Shown: positions 52,601 through 61,368 of the stretch, in pieces | Position numbering within the stretch: the stretch's first letter is position 1 | Layout of the letters: every line of letters starts with the position of its first letter | NCBI GenBank assembly: GCA_044449065.1 | Contig: JBIOHP010000004.1 | Span: 124,001 to 188,000 of the forward strand | DNA: 64,000 nucleotides | Source of the DNA: JBIOHP01 sp044449065 | GTDB lineage: Bacteria; Bacteroidota; Ignavibacteria; UBA10030; SZUA-254 | Reading direction: 5' to 3' | The notes under the pieces: generated by a model | Seen by the model: the letters and a program-made list of their open reading frames with translations, nothing else | Database searches by the model: none | What the model was told of the DNA's origin: nothing | Position numbers and translations under genes: made by a program

Positions 52601-55384
52601 TCACTTCATAAAAATCATTTTCTTTACATCTGTGTAGGATCCCGCGTTGAGCCGGTAGATATAGACGCCGCTCGGGATATTTGCCATTTCGAATTTTACG
52701 CTCTTGCTGCCGGGTTCCTGCTGGGCGTCGACAAGCCTGGAAATCTCCTGGCCCAGCATATTATACACCGTGAGTGTGACATGCGTAGCGCTGGGAAGCT
52801 GGTAGCGGATAATCGTTCCGGGATTGAACGGATTGGGATAATTCTGCAACAGGGCAAATTGTTTCGGGAGTTCTTTGCCCGGGAGAACGCCTAATGTCGT
52901 TCCGTTGATGGTGAATTGCCGGGGATTGGCGGTGGTGAACAGATAACTGCCGGTGATCTTCATATCTAACGCCGTTCCTGTGAGGTTATCTGTTAATTGC
53001 AATTGGATGCTATCCGGAACTGTTGCTTTAAGTTTATTTAGATCCCACGATAAGGTAATATCCGAGTTTTCCGAAGGTGCAACGGTAAATATCCATGAAA
53101 ATGTCTTCGGTGATTTTATATCCGTGTCAAATTTTGCACCGAGGATCGGCGCCCAATCAGGGTGATTGAAATATTCCTGAATATATTTCCCCCCGGGGGG
53201 AGCAGGTGGTTTCGGTTGATCATAACGCACGTCGAACCCGTCGGTTGCGTCGGATTTAACACCGAAATATAACGATTGATCGGCGCATGTTGACGTCGAT
53301 GCTATGATATTGACCTGCCAATCGGTTGGGGAGCTCGGGGAGATCTGCGGTTTCGGGAGCGGAACAATATTGCCGGGAGGAGGACTGACAACGAGACTGA
53401 CGCCGGATTGCAGTGTGCCGAGCCAGTATCCGCCCCAGGGGTATACTGTATCGACGGATTGGTAATTCTGCGATACCGGATCATATTTTTGAATTCCCGT
53501 TGTTATCCATCCGTTGGCGATCGCCGTATCGTACGGGACGGTTAATCCCGCCCTCCGAAAGCGAAGATAACTTTTTGACACCGGAACAACAAGGGGATCG
53601 GAGATGATGCCGAATCCAACCGGCAGCGCAATAACGTTTGAATCGGTAATTGCTAATCCTTTCACATCGACCATAAAATTGTGCAGCAATCCCAGCCAGT
53701 ATCCATGACCCTGCGATACCGAATCCGGGATGTTGTAACCGTTTGCCGGCGAATAATCATAGACGTAATATGCTTCGTGGATATTATCGCCGAATGTTCC
53801 CGCGAGCGTGGGATTTGATGGTTTTAATGCAGTGCCGAGGAGATTCCAACCGGCGCTAAAGTTGTTTGCGATACTATCACCAACCAGGGTGAAAGTATGA
53901 GCGCTGACAGCGCTGGCGCTATTGCCCATCGAATCGAATGCTGTAACTCTGATGCTGCCGCTGCTACGGAGATACGCTGCGGGCGTTAGCCAGGTGTAAG
54001 ACGTATTCAATCCGTGCAGGGTGGTCAGCGGTTGATAGCTATGCCCGGTATCCAGAGAGGTATACACTATAATAGAATCGATGCCTGTGCGATCGGTGTT
54101 ACTCCAGTTGAGGTTGTAAGAGCTATTCGCGCGGATGATCTCGCCGCCATTAGGTTTCAGAACAGTGACCACAGGCGGCGTGCTATCGCCAACCATTATA
54201 TCGAAATGCCGAACTCCACCGGCGCCTGAATTGTAACTGTAGGTCATACCGGCGCTTTTAAGATTTTTTCGCGTTCCGGCAGTGAGATCTTTAAGCAATA
54301 CTCCAAACCTGCCCGGTATCCTGCCGTCGGATGTAAAATTAATCGTAATCAATGAATCGGCAAGGTCAGTGTTGACGTCGAACTGCCAGTGAATCACGGT
54401 ATCGCCTATGGCGTGTTCAGCGCGGATATCATCGGCAAAGTTATTGCCGATCGGCTGGTTCCATTCCGGGTGCGGGAAATAGAGCTGGATGAAATTTCCC
54501 GGCGGCTGGGGAGCTTCGGGCAGATCGTACGAGGGATCGAAGCCGTCATTTGCCGATTTCGCGACGCCAAGAAAATTATTGTTGGCGGTCGTCGAACTTG
54601 TGAACGCGGTCAGTTTCAATTTCCATGTCGTCGTGGTATCGGTTGTGACGCCTGCTTTATACAGCGCCTGGATTTCTGTATCGACGAGCGCGCGGTTATA
54701 AAGCCGGATATCGTCAAGAGCGCCGTACATCTGTTCCGCTCCAACGACTTTATTCCAGCCGATATTGACCGGAACGGTATTGGTGGATCTAGGAATGGTT
54801 ATTGCCAGCGCGCTATCAAGAACGCCGTTTAAATAAATCAAACTGGTGTCATTTCTTACTATTACCAGAATATGTTCCCATGCATTTTGATGAATGGTAT
54901 CGCCGGAAAAATGATAAAAGGTTTGTCCGAGACTGTCTTTCAATCCGAAAACAACTTTTTTATATTCGGTTCCTGATACACCCGCAACATAGGAAATCCC
55001 TACGCTCCACGGATAAATACTACCGATCGATTCGTCGCGTTTGGCAATTATCGTGTGATAATTGTTTGAGGGAGCAATCGATTTAACCCATGTCGAAATG
55101 GTGAGATCGTTTGTCAGGTTCAGACTCACATTATGGGGGACCTGAATATAATTACCGACGCCATCGAAAGAGTATGCCCGGTTCGCGTTACCGAACCGGT
55201 CGAAGGTGAGCGTTGCGCCAAACACGGCGCCGTTATTGCTATTGCCGCTTGAATCGGATGCATTACCGGTGAACGGATAGGATGCGACCAAGCCCGAATC
55301 TAATTTTACCTGTGAACTCGCCGTTGTTATCCCGGCAACGATCAGGCATAGCAACAACAGGATTGTACTGTAAAAATTTTTCAT
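52601..55384 (-). CDS. Secreted LamG-domain protein with T9SS C-terminal sorting signal
   Basis: A 927-residue surface protein. In order: signal peptide (1-24), LamG/concanavalin-like domain (about 30-235, with FDGVGNYIQVP and DDIRLYNRAL), a beta-sandwich module (about 253-398), an Ig-like domain (about 402-499), a 'GWNLLG ... GYWLG' module (508-670), a second copy of the beta-sandwich module (about 688-832), and the T9SS tail (842-927, with LLQNYPNPFNPGT and IPSGVYIYRL). The tail directs export through the type IX system and cell-surface attachment. GGGGAG stands 6 bases before the ATG. It probably binds carbohydrates, and no enzyme domain is seen. Confidence 0.9.
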   Translation of the reverse strand: MKNFYSTILLLLCLIVAGITTASSQVKLDSGLVASYPFTGNASDSSGNSNNGAVFGATLTFDRFGNANRAYSFDGVGNYIQVPHNVSLNLTNDLTISTWVKSIAPSNNYHTIIAKRDESIGSIYPWSVGISYVAGVSGTEYKKVVFGLKDSLGQTFYHFSGDTIHQNAWEHILVIVRNDTSLIYLNGVLDSALAITIPRSTNTVPVNIGWNKVVGAEQMYGALDDIRLYNRALVDTEIQALYKAGVTTDTTTTWKLKLTAFTSSTTANNNFLGVAKSANDGFDPSYDLPEAPQPPGNFIQLYFPHPEWNQPIGNNFADDIRAEHAIGDTVIHWQFDVNTDLADSLITINFTSDGRIPGRFGVLLKDLTAGTRKNLKSAGMTYSYNSGAGGVRHFDIMVGDSTPPVVTVLKPNGGEIIRANSSYNLNWSNTDRTGIDSIIVYTSLDTGHSYQPLTTLHGLNTSYTWLTPAAYLRSSGSIRVTAFDSMGNSASAVSAHTFTLVGDSIANNFSAGWNLLGTALKPSNPTLAGTFGDNIHEAYYVYDYSPANGYNIPDSVSQGHGYWLGLLHNFMVDVKGLAITDSNVIALPVGFGIISDPLVVPVSKSYLRFRRAGLTVPYDTAIANGWITTGIQKYDPVSQNYQSVDTVYPWGGYWLGTLQSGVSLVVSPPPGNIVPLPKPQISPSSPTDWQVNIIASTSTCADQSLYFGVKSDATDGFDVRYDQPKPPAPPGGKYIQEYFNHPDWAPILGAKFDTDIKSPKTFSWIFTVAPSENSDITLSWDLNKLKATVPDSIQLQLTDNLTGTALDMKITGSYLFTTANPRQFTINGTTLGVLPGKELPKQFALLQNYPNPFNPGTIIRYQLPSATHVTLTVYNMLGQEISRLVDAQQEPGSKSVKFEMANIPSGVYIYRLNAGSYTDVKKMIFMK

Positions 55385-55889
55385 AGAATACTCCCCGTAT
55401 CATGAAAGTGAATGAGTTGAAGAATTAAATTTTGAATTGCCGAAACTAACATCTGTAGTATTACCAAGGAGAAGTAGTAATAATATACAATATTTTAAAC
55501 AATAACGATTTCAACAATAGTGCCCCGGATGAGGTGAACCGGCGTTAAGTATAAGTAAACAAATTCGATAGATGTAATCCGTGATTCAGATCACAGGTTT
55601 AGATATTGATAATGGCATGAAATCCATACATTTATTTAAAATAATCATCAATCAATGTCGCATTAGAAAAATTTAAAAGATATTATTCGTGAAATGTCAA
55701 TTCTCTCAATTTTAGCACTTGTTTTTTATGATCTTAGCTATATAATATAGACTCTTTCCATACCTGAACTATCCATCATATTATCAACAGGTTTGGCTAA
55801 GGTTAAGAATGAATAAGATAATTTCACCATTTTATTGTTAAAAAAATAAACTCGAGTCATAAATTCCAACTACGAGGCACGCGACTAAT

Positions 55890-55918
55890 TTGCTTTTCGT
55901 TACGCCAAAACATATATT
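55890..55918 (+). promoter_or_regulatory. Candidate mntR promoter
   Basis: A TTGCTT (55890-55895) and a TATATT (55913-55918) with 17 bases between them resemble -35 and -10 elements. FCB bacteria may use a different consensus, but the -10 region overlaps the operator, as expected for a repressed promoter. Confidence 0.5.
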
Positions 55919-55932
55919 TAGGTATGCCTAAA
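55917..55932. promoter_or_regulatory. DtxR/MntR-type operator
   Basis: TTTAGGTATGCCTAAA is a near-perfect palindrome with arms TTTAGG and CCTAAA, the half-sites typical of DtxR/MntR/SirR family operators. It overlaps the end of the putative -10 element and ends 12 bases before the mntR ATG, so metal-loaded MntR would block its own transcription and that of mntH. Confidence 0.72.
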
Positions 55933-55944
55933 CTTATTAAATAA

Positions 55945-56607
55945 ATGATGCAAACTCAATCTGAAGAAGATTACATAAAAGGCATTTATTTTCTCCAAAA
56001 GGAGAATGAAAGCGTAGCAACTTCTGTTCTGGCGAAACATCTCGGTATTGGGGATGGATCGGTGACCGATATGATGAAGAAACTTTCACAGAAACGGTTT
56101 ATCAATTATGAGCGATACCAGGGAGTAACGCTTACTACTGCTGGAAGACGGCTTGCCTTAAAGCTGGTTCGCAGACACCGCTTGTGGGAAATGTTTCTCG
56201 TGCAATTTCTCGGCTACACCTGGGATGAAATCCACAATGAAGCGGAAATCCTCGAACATGTAACGTCGGACGATCTCGAATCGCGAATCGATCAGGCGCT
56301 TGGCTACCCCAAAGTCGATCCGCATGGCGATCCCATCCCCACGCCGGACGGCGATCTTGTCGAGCTCAGGTACAAAAATTTATCCGAATGCACCGAAGGA
56401 GAAAGGGGAGTCGTCCTCCGTGTGAAAGATGGAAACCCGGAGATATTGAAGTATATGACGAAACTCGGACTCGGTCTTAACAAGAGAGTTGAAATAATTC
56501 AAAAAATTCAATTTGACGGGTCGGTGATTGTTAAGATCGACGGGAAAGAAGTGCCGTTGAGCGAGAAACTGGCGCAGTCGATTTTTGTGCAGACGGTGGA
56601 AGCGTGA
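55945..56607 (+). CDS. mntR: DtxR/MntR-family metal-dependent transcriptional repressor
   Basis: A 220-residue regulator. A winged helix-turn-helix (about 6-66, with TSVLAKHLGIGDGSVTDMMKKL) is followed by the dimerisation and metal-binding domain, with His78, Glu82 and the HNEAEILEHV segment that carries further ligands. A C-terminal SH3-like FeoA domain follows (about 145-220). The C-terminal domain makes it DtxR/IdeR/SirR-like rather than the short B. subtilis MntR. It overlaps mntH by four bases (GTGA) and has a palindromic operator just upstream, so autoregulation and control of manganese uptake are likely. Confidence 0.92.
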   Translation: MMQTQSEEDYIKGIYFLQKENESVATSVLAKHLGIGDGSVTDMMKKLSQKRFINYERYQGVTLTTAGRRLALKLVRRHRLWEMFLVQFLGYTWDEIHNEAEILEHVTSDDLESRIDQALGYPKVDPHGDPIPTPDGDLVELRYKNLSECTEGERGVVLRVKDGNPEILKYMTKLGLGLNKRVEIIQKIQFDGSVIVKIDGKEVPLSEKLAQSIFVQTVEA

Positions 56608-58031
56608 AAGATGAGCCGCCCGATTCCTTGATCCCGAATGATATACATAAATCGGCGTCGATAGACACGCACGCGAACCACCTATCATTGGAAGGAGTTC
56701 ACAGCACCGTTGCGGTTCCGCATCGGGCAGGATTCTGGCTGAACTGGAAAGCATTTGTAGGGCCTGCGCTTCTTGTCAGCGTCGGCTATATGGACCCCGG
56801 CAATTGGGGAACCGATTTGCAAGGAGGAGCGCAGTTCAAGTACGCGTTGCTCTGGGTGGTGGGTCTTGCAAGCTTGATGGCGATCTTCATGCAGGTTATC
56901 GCCGCCCGTCTTGGCGTGGTGACCGGCAAGGATCTTGCCCAGTGTTGCCGCGATTGGTACCCGGGCTGGACCCGATGGCCTAACTGGCTGTTTTCCGAGA
57001 TTGCGATCGGAGCTTGCGATCTGGCGGAGGTTCTCGGCAGCGCCGTCGCCCTTAACCTGATGTTTCACATTCCTATTCTGTGGGCGGTGATCATCACCGG
57101 CGTCGACGTGCTGCTCCTTCTCGCATTACAGCGGTTCGGAATACGCACCATCGAAGCCGTTGTCTTCCTCCTCATCACAACCATCGGCGTATGTTACTTC
57201 ATCGAGATTTTTATCCTGCCGCAAACCCAGCCGAACTTTCTTGAGATGGGAAGCGCGCTTATATCGCCAAGTCTTGGGCGCGCGGGAATGATTTATATCG
57301 CGATTGGCATCATCGGCGCCACAGTAATGCCCCATAATCTCTATTTGCATTCGGCGCTTGTGCAGAGCCGCAAATTTCAAAAGGACGAAGCTTCGATGCG
57401 CCGTGCAGTGCAATTCAATACCATCGACTCGGTGGTCGCATTGAGCATCGCCTTCTTCGTGAATGCCGCTATTCTCGTGCTGGCAGCGTTGGTGTTCTAC
57501 GGCAAGAACAGTGTTACGGCTGCAGGCGGACATGTTGTCGTACTTGGCGCGGAGAGCGATTGGATCCGGGTCGCTTACCTGACGCTTGCGCCGCTCCTGG
57601 GGACAACAGCCGCCAGCACACTGTTTGCAGTGGCGCTCCTCGCGAGCGGACAAAGCAGCACTATTACCGGAACGCTTGCGGGGCAGGTTGTGATGGAAGG
57701 TTTCATGCATTGGCGGATTAAACCCTGGGTGCGGCGGCTTATTACGCGGACTCTCGCAATTTTACCCGCGGTTTTCATTATTGGCTTGAGAGGCGATAGC
57801 AGTGTTACCGATCTCCTCACGCTCAGTCAAGTCATACTGGCATTGCAGCTACCCTTCTCAATGTATCCCCTGCTCCATTTTACCAGCTCGCGCAAACGGA
57901 TGGGGAAATGGAAAAACGGATTATTTCTCATAGCGGCGGGCTGGGGGAGCGCTCTTCTCATTACCGCAATGGATATTTTCGGTTTACCGGACTCTCTGAA
58001 AGCCGCATGGCATGTCATCACCGGCGGATGA
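56604..58031 (+). CDS. mntH: Nramp-family divalent metal transporter
   Basis: A 475-residue proton-coupled Mn(II)/Fe(II) importer with 11 or so hydrophobic helices. The helix-1 metal site DPGN (64-67) and the helix-6 motif MPHN (242-245, within VMPHNLYLHS) are intact, so divalent metal selectivity is expected. An N-terminal tail of about 45 residues precedes helix 1. The GTG start overlaps the mntR stop. Expression is probably set by the operator upstream of mntR. Confidence 0.95.
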   Translation: MKDEPPDSLIPNDIHKSASIDTHANHLSLEGVHSTVAVPHRAGFWLNWKAFVGPALLVSVGYMDPGNWGTDLQGGAQFKYALLWVVGLASLMAIFMQVIAARLGVVTGKDLAQCCRDWYPGWTRWPNWLFSEIAIGACDLAEVLGSAVALNLMFHIPILWAVIITGVDVLLLLALQRFGIRTIEAVVFLLITTIGVCYFIEIFILPQTQPNFLEMGSALISPSLGRAGMIYIAIGIIGATVMPHNLYLHSALVQSRKFQKDEASMRRAVQFNTIDSVVALSIAFFVNAAILVLAALVFYGKNSVTAAGGHVVVLGAESDWIRVAYLTLAPLLGTTAASTLFAVALLASGQSSTITGTLAGQVVMEGFMHWRIKPWVRRLITRTLAILPAVFIIGLRGDSSVTDLLTLSQVILALQLPFSMYPLLHFTSSRKRMGKWKNGLFLIAAGWGSALLITAMDIFGLPDSLKAAWHVITGG

Positions 58032-58058
58032 GGTTCATAACGACAAGGAAGAAAGACT

Positions 58059-58484
58059 ATGTATCGAACCATTCTTGTAACATTAGACGGCACCCAAACA
58101 GATAGGGTGATCGTGGACCATATCAAGCAAGTTGCCCGGTTTGCGCAGGGCCGTGTGGTTCTGCTGCATGTCGCCGATGGCTGGGCAGCCCGTAAATTCG
58201 GTTCTGAGGCAGTCAGCCCCGAAATCACTGAAGACAAAGATTATCTCGAAAAAATTCGAACGGAGTTTCTGGAATGCGGCATACAGGCAGAAGCTGAGCT
58301 TGCCTTTGGCGAACCCGCCGAGGAAATAGTGAAATGGGTTCAGAAAAATGGCTGCGACCTCATTGCAATGACCACCCACGGCCATCGCTTTCTCGCAGAT
58401 CTGTTTCTAGGAACGACGGTGACAAAAGTGCGGCATAGCGTCAATGTTCCGGTGCTTCTTCTGAAAGCCGGATTGCGCCGCTGA
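58059..58484 (+). CDS. Universal stress protein (UspA family)
   Basis: A 141-residue cytoplasmic stress protein. It starts MYRTILVTLDGTQTD and ends with the nucleotide-binding region MTTHGHRFLADLFLGTTVTKVRHSVNVPVLLL, a variant of the G-2x-G-9x-G(S/T) ATP loop. Nramp genes and USP genes are often neighbours. Here the gap is 27 bases, with a GACAAGGAAG site before the ATG, so it is probably part of the mntR-mntH unit. Confidence 0.92.
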   Translation: MYRTILVTLDGTQTDRVIVDHIKQVARFAQGRVVLLHVADGWAARKFGSEAVSPEITEDKDYLEKIRTEFLECGIQAEAELAFGEPAEEIVKWVQKNGCDLIAMTTHGHRFLADLFLGTTVTKVRHSVNVPVLLLKAGLRR

Positions 58485-58620
58485 GTGAAACGTCAAATAT
58501 GAAGTGGGGGGAGCAAGTAAGAAGTTGTGACTGCTTGTCCCGTTATCGCTGACTCGATGAATTTTTTTCGTAGCTTCGATCTCCAAAGAGTGCCACTAAT
58601 TATCGATCCCGGTGCTTGTA

Positions 58621-58653
58621 GTACAAGGAGGATGCGCCTCCAGACCCTTGTAC
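58621..58653. other. Nested hairpin downstream of the USP gene
   Basis: The outer arms GTACAAGG (58621-58628) and CCTTGTAC (58646-58653) enclose GGAGG/CCTCC (58627-58631 with 58637-58641). The GGTGCTTGTAGTACA at its left end is partly repeated at 61211-61225, on the other side of the TonB receptor gene. It may be a terminator or a remnant repeat. Confidence 0.5.
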
Positions 58654-58702
58654 TCATCAAACTTTCTTGGTCTGTAAATTTGTTACGCCAAAAATTCAAC
58701 CC

Positions 58703-61141
58703 ATGAATATTATGAAATGTATTCTTATTGTACTCTTTGCAGCAATATCCTGGTTGCCAGTTATGGGCGACAGGGTTTGTGCCCAGGACGTGACCGCTGA
58801 CGGCGGGCAGCGCATCCAGGTAAGAATTACAGTACTCGATGCTGATGAGAAGATTCCCATTGAGCTTGCGCATATAGTCCTGAGACGCATGGGAAAACTT
58901 GTAGCGGAAGGCGTAACGAATCCCGCCGGACAACTCATTCTTCATGATGTGCAAGTCGGCTCCTATACGGTTAGTGCTTGGTTCATTGATTACAAAACGT
59001 ACGCAAATTCCATCCTGATAGATCCAGCGCACACAATATATTCGATTAATCTTCATCCGCAGAACAGTCAGATGCAGGAAGTTGAAGTGGTTAGCGGGCG
59101 AGAACTCGGCGTATCGAATATTGATACAAAGACCGGCAATCAGAACTTTGAGTCAGAAACGTACCATGTTCCGCCGAGCGCTCAAATGACGACCTTAATT
59201 CAACAAAACATGATGGGAGCGGCTCGGGCTCCAACTGGTGAAGTACACATACGGGGTCAACATGGGGAATTCACCTATTACGTCGATGGTATTCCCGTCC
59301 CTCTTGGCGTCTTTGGGGGACTCAATGAGGTTGTCGATCCTAAAGTAATTGACCGTGCCACGTTTATAACCGGCGGTTTCCCGGCAGAATACGGCGGACA
59401 AATGTCAGCCGTGATCGACCTCAATAATCGTGTTCCAACAGGATCTATCCATCTGGATGCTTCAACGTATGTGGGAAGTTATCTGGTTTTCAATGGGGCG
59501 AAGCTATTTTCCCCTGGGCTTGATGTTGCTTCCGGTCCTTCAAGTTCCGTAGTTGGTGATACCCTCGGTGGACGCCTCGGTCCTTTCCGGGCGTTGAATT
59601 CAAACGGTCAGGCATTGTCGGTTAGCGATCACGTCGGCAAACTTGGCTTTTTCCTCTCAGGATCCCGGCAAGAAACAGACCATCGCATAGATACGCCAGT
59701 TCCGAACCTCTTCCACGATCATGGATTCGACTATTTCTGGTTCGGCAAGTTTGATTACATTTTGAGCGACGTTGATTACCTTACTGCGAATTTAAATTTC
59801 GGCAGAACCTATACTCAAGTTCCATATGATCCCAAAGTTCAGGTCGCTTCCGATATTCAAAATACGAACAACGCATTTCAGTCGATTTCATATTTTCGCG
59901 TATTGGGTTCTTCCGGTGATAATGAATCTAATCTGTTTGTTGGCGCGTACACGCGTGAGGGAGGATTAGAGTACGCACCGGGGGAGATTGATCCGCCAAA
60001 TTTCCGGTTCGCAGCTGATACGCTGCACAGCTATCGGCTTTTTGAAGATAGAACTTTCACAACGGCCGGCGTCCGTTCTGTTTATGACAACAGGATTGCT
60101 CATGGCGTCAAATACAAGATCGGATTCAACTATTCGAATACAGAGGGAAGAGAAGATTTCACAACGCGTGATTTATTAAATAATGGAGGACCAGAAATTG
60201 TAACAGATTTCGTCGGTTCAGATTTCGGCGTATTTGCGCAAACAGAGTGGCAACCGCTTGATTTTACCTCACTGATAGGCGGTATTCGCTATGATCAACA
60301 CATTGCTCCCGATGTCGCGTTACAACGGCAAGTCAGTCCTAGAATTCGATGGAATTTTTTTATCGATGAGAACAGCTCGGTCTACCTTTACTTTGGACGA
60401 CTCTTCATGCCGACAAATACTGAAGCACTGAGATCAATAGCAAGCAACTTCAGTACCGGGGTAACACCAACAGTGCCTGAACGGGATAATTTTTACGAGG
60501 CAGTCTATTCACGCAGCTTCCCCTTCGGAGTCCGAATGAAACTGGCGGCTTTTCACAAAGTTGCTAACCCCTTCACAGACGACGCCACTCTGGGATCAAG
60601 CGCAATTAAAACACCCTTCAATATTGCAATGGTTAAAACGACGGGCATAGAACTGGCGTTTTCCTATAGTGATCCCGCTACACCTTTTTCAGGTCACTTG
60701 AACTCGTCCATTATTCATGCTATCGGATCGGGAGCATTGACAGGCGGGTTCCTGGCGCCGAGCGATGATGGACTTGCCACAGATTTGGATCATGATCAAA
60801 GGGCGTCAATTGTTGCTGATATTAATTATCAACCGCAGAATTGGTTTATGAATATTGAAGCAGATTATGGGTCGGGTCTCTCAAATGGGTACCCGGGAAA
60901 CGTTCTCGAATACAAAACAGGATTATTCGATTTTAATCAAGCAGCACATACTACGCCATATTGGATACTGAATTTCAGCGCTGGTCATACATTTCGCTAC
61001 GAAGGAGGCGTTTCGTTCGAACCGTCGTTTTATGTTACGAATCTGTTAGACCACGCACATTTAATTAAAGGTGCTTACACCACCGGGGCAAGCTGGGAAG
61101 AGAGACGGAATGTGGTTTTTAAGCTCTCCTTCCACATTTAA
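58703..61141 (+). CDS. TonB-dependent outer membrane receptor
   Basis: An 812-residue outer-membrane transporter. A signal peptide (1-28, ending VCAQ) is followed by a carboxypeptidase-regulatory-like beta domain (about 36-120) and a plug (about 135-250, with EVHIRGQHGEFTYYVDGIPVP and GFPAEYGGQMSAVIDL). A 22-strand barrel ends VVFKLSFHI. Numbering is from the ATG at 58703, where the signal peptide starts. An upstream TTG frame is less likely. It lies after the manganese cassette, so a metal or metal-chelate ligand is possible, but no operator was seen in front of it. Confidence 0.92.
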   Translation: MNIMKCILIVLFAAISWLPVMGDRVCAQDVTADGGQRIQVRITVLDADEKIPIELAHIVLRRMGKLVAEGVTNPAGQLILHDVQVGSYTVSAWFIDYKTYANSILIDPAHTIYSINLHPQNSQMQEVEVVSGRELGVSNIDTKTGNQNFESETYHVPPSAQMTTLIQQNMMGAARAPTGEVHIRGQHGEFTYYVDGIPVPLGVFGGLNEVVDPKVIDRATFITGGFPAEYGGQMSAVIDLNNRVPTGSIHLDASTYVGSYLVFNGAKLFSPGLDVASGPSSSVVGDTLGGRLGPFRALNSNGQALSVSDHVGKLGFFLSGSRQETDHRIDTPVPNLFHDHGFDYFWFGKFDYILSDVDYLTANLNFGRTYTQVPYDPKVQVASDIQNTNNAFQSISYFRVLGSSGDNESNLFVGAYTREGGLEYAPGEIDPPNFRFAADTLHSYRLFEDRTFTTAGVRSVYDNRIAHGVKYKIGFNYSNTEGREDFTTRDLLNNGGPEIVTDFVGSDFGVFAQTEWQPLDFTSLIGGIRYDQHIAPDVALQRQVSPRIRWNFFIDENSSVYLYFGRLFMPTNTEALRSIASNFSTGVTPTVPERDNFYEAVYSRSFPFGVRMKLAAFHKVANPFTDDATLGSSAIKTPFNIAMVKTTGIELAFSYSDPATPFSGHLNSSIIHAIGSGALTGGFLAPSDDGLATDLDHDQRASIVADINYQPQNWFMNIEADYGSGLSNGYPGNVLEYKTGLFDFNQAAHTTPYWILNFSAGHTFRYEGGVSFEPSFYVTNLLDHAHLIKGAYTTGASWEERRNVVFKLSFHI

Positions 61142-61331
61142 CATTTGTTGGCTTGACGATATTCTCTTGTGGACTTTCATATCTGCAGTACGTCACACGC
61201 TGGAGATACCGGTGCTTGTGGTGCAGTAAACTTTCCGTTCGTCGTCCAAAGAACTTCGGAAGTACAGCGTCCGACCCGACTGACGGTTTTGACTGGTTAC
61301 CTGATGGGCATATATACCATTAGCATCTATC

Positions 61332-61356
61332 TCGCCGGTCGGTGACCGGCTACTAC
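61332..61356 (+). repeat. Dispersed 25-mer, inverted partner of 14127-14151
   Basis: The core hairpin is GCCGGTC-GGT-GACCGGC (61334-61350). It lies between the convergent TonB receptor and amidase genes. A diverged copy of the GTCCGA-type repeat lies just before it (about 61241-61290). Confidence 0.7.
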
Positions 61357-61368
61357 GGTTATAATCAA

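Larger units (their letters stand above)
55385..55944. other. 560-bp AT-rich divergent gap
   Basis: No gene is supported. The gap separates the divergent T9SS and mntR genes and is strongly AT-rich, especially 55600-55850. The right end holds the mntR promoter and operator. The left end holds the ribosome-binding site of the T9SS gene. Nothing else was recognised. Confidence 0.5.
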
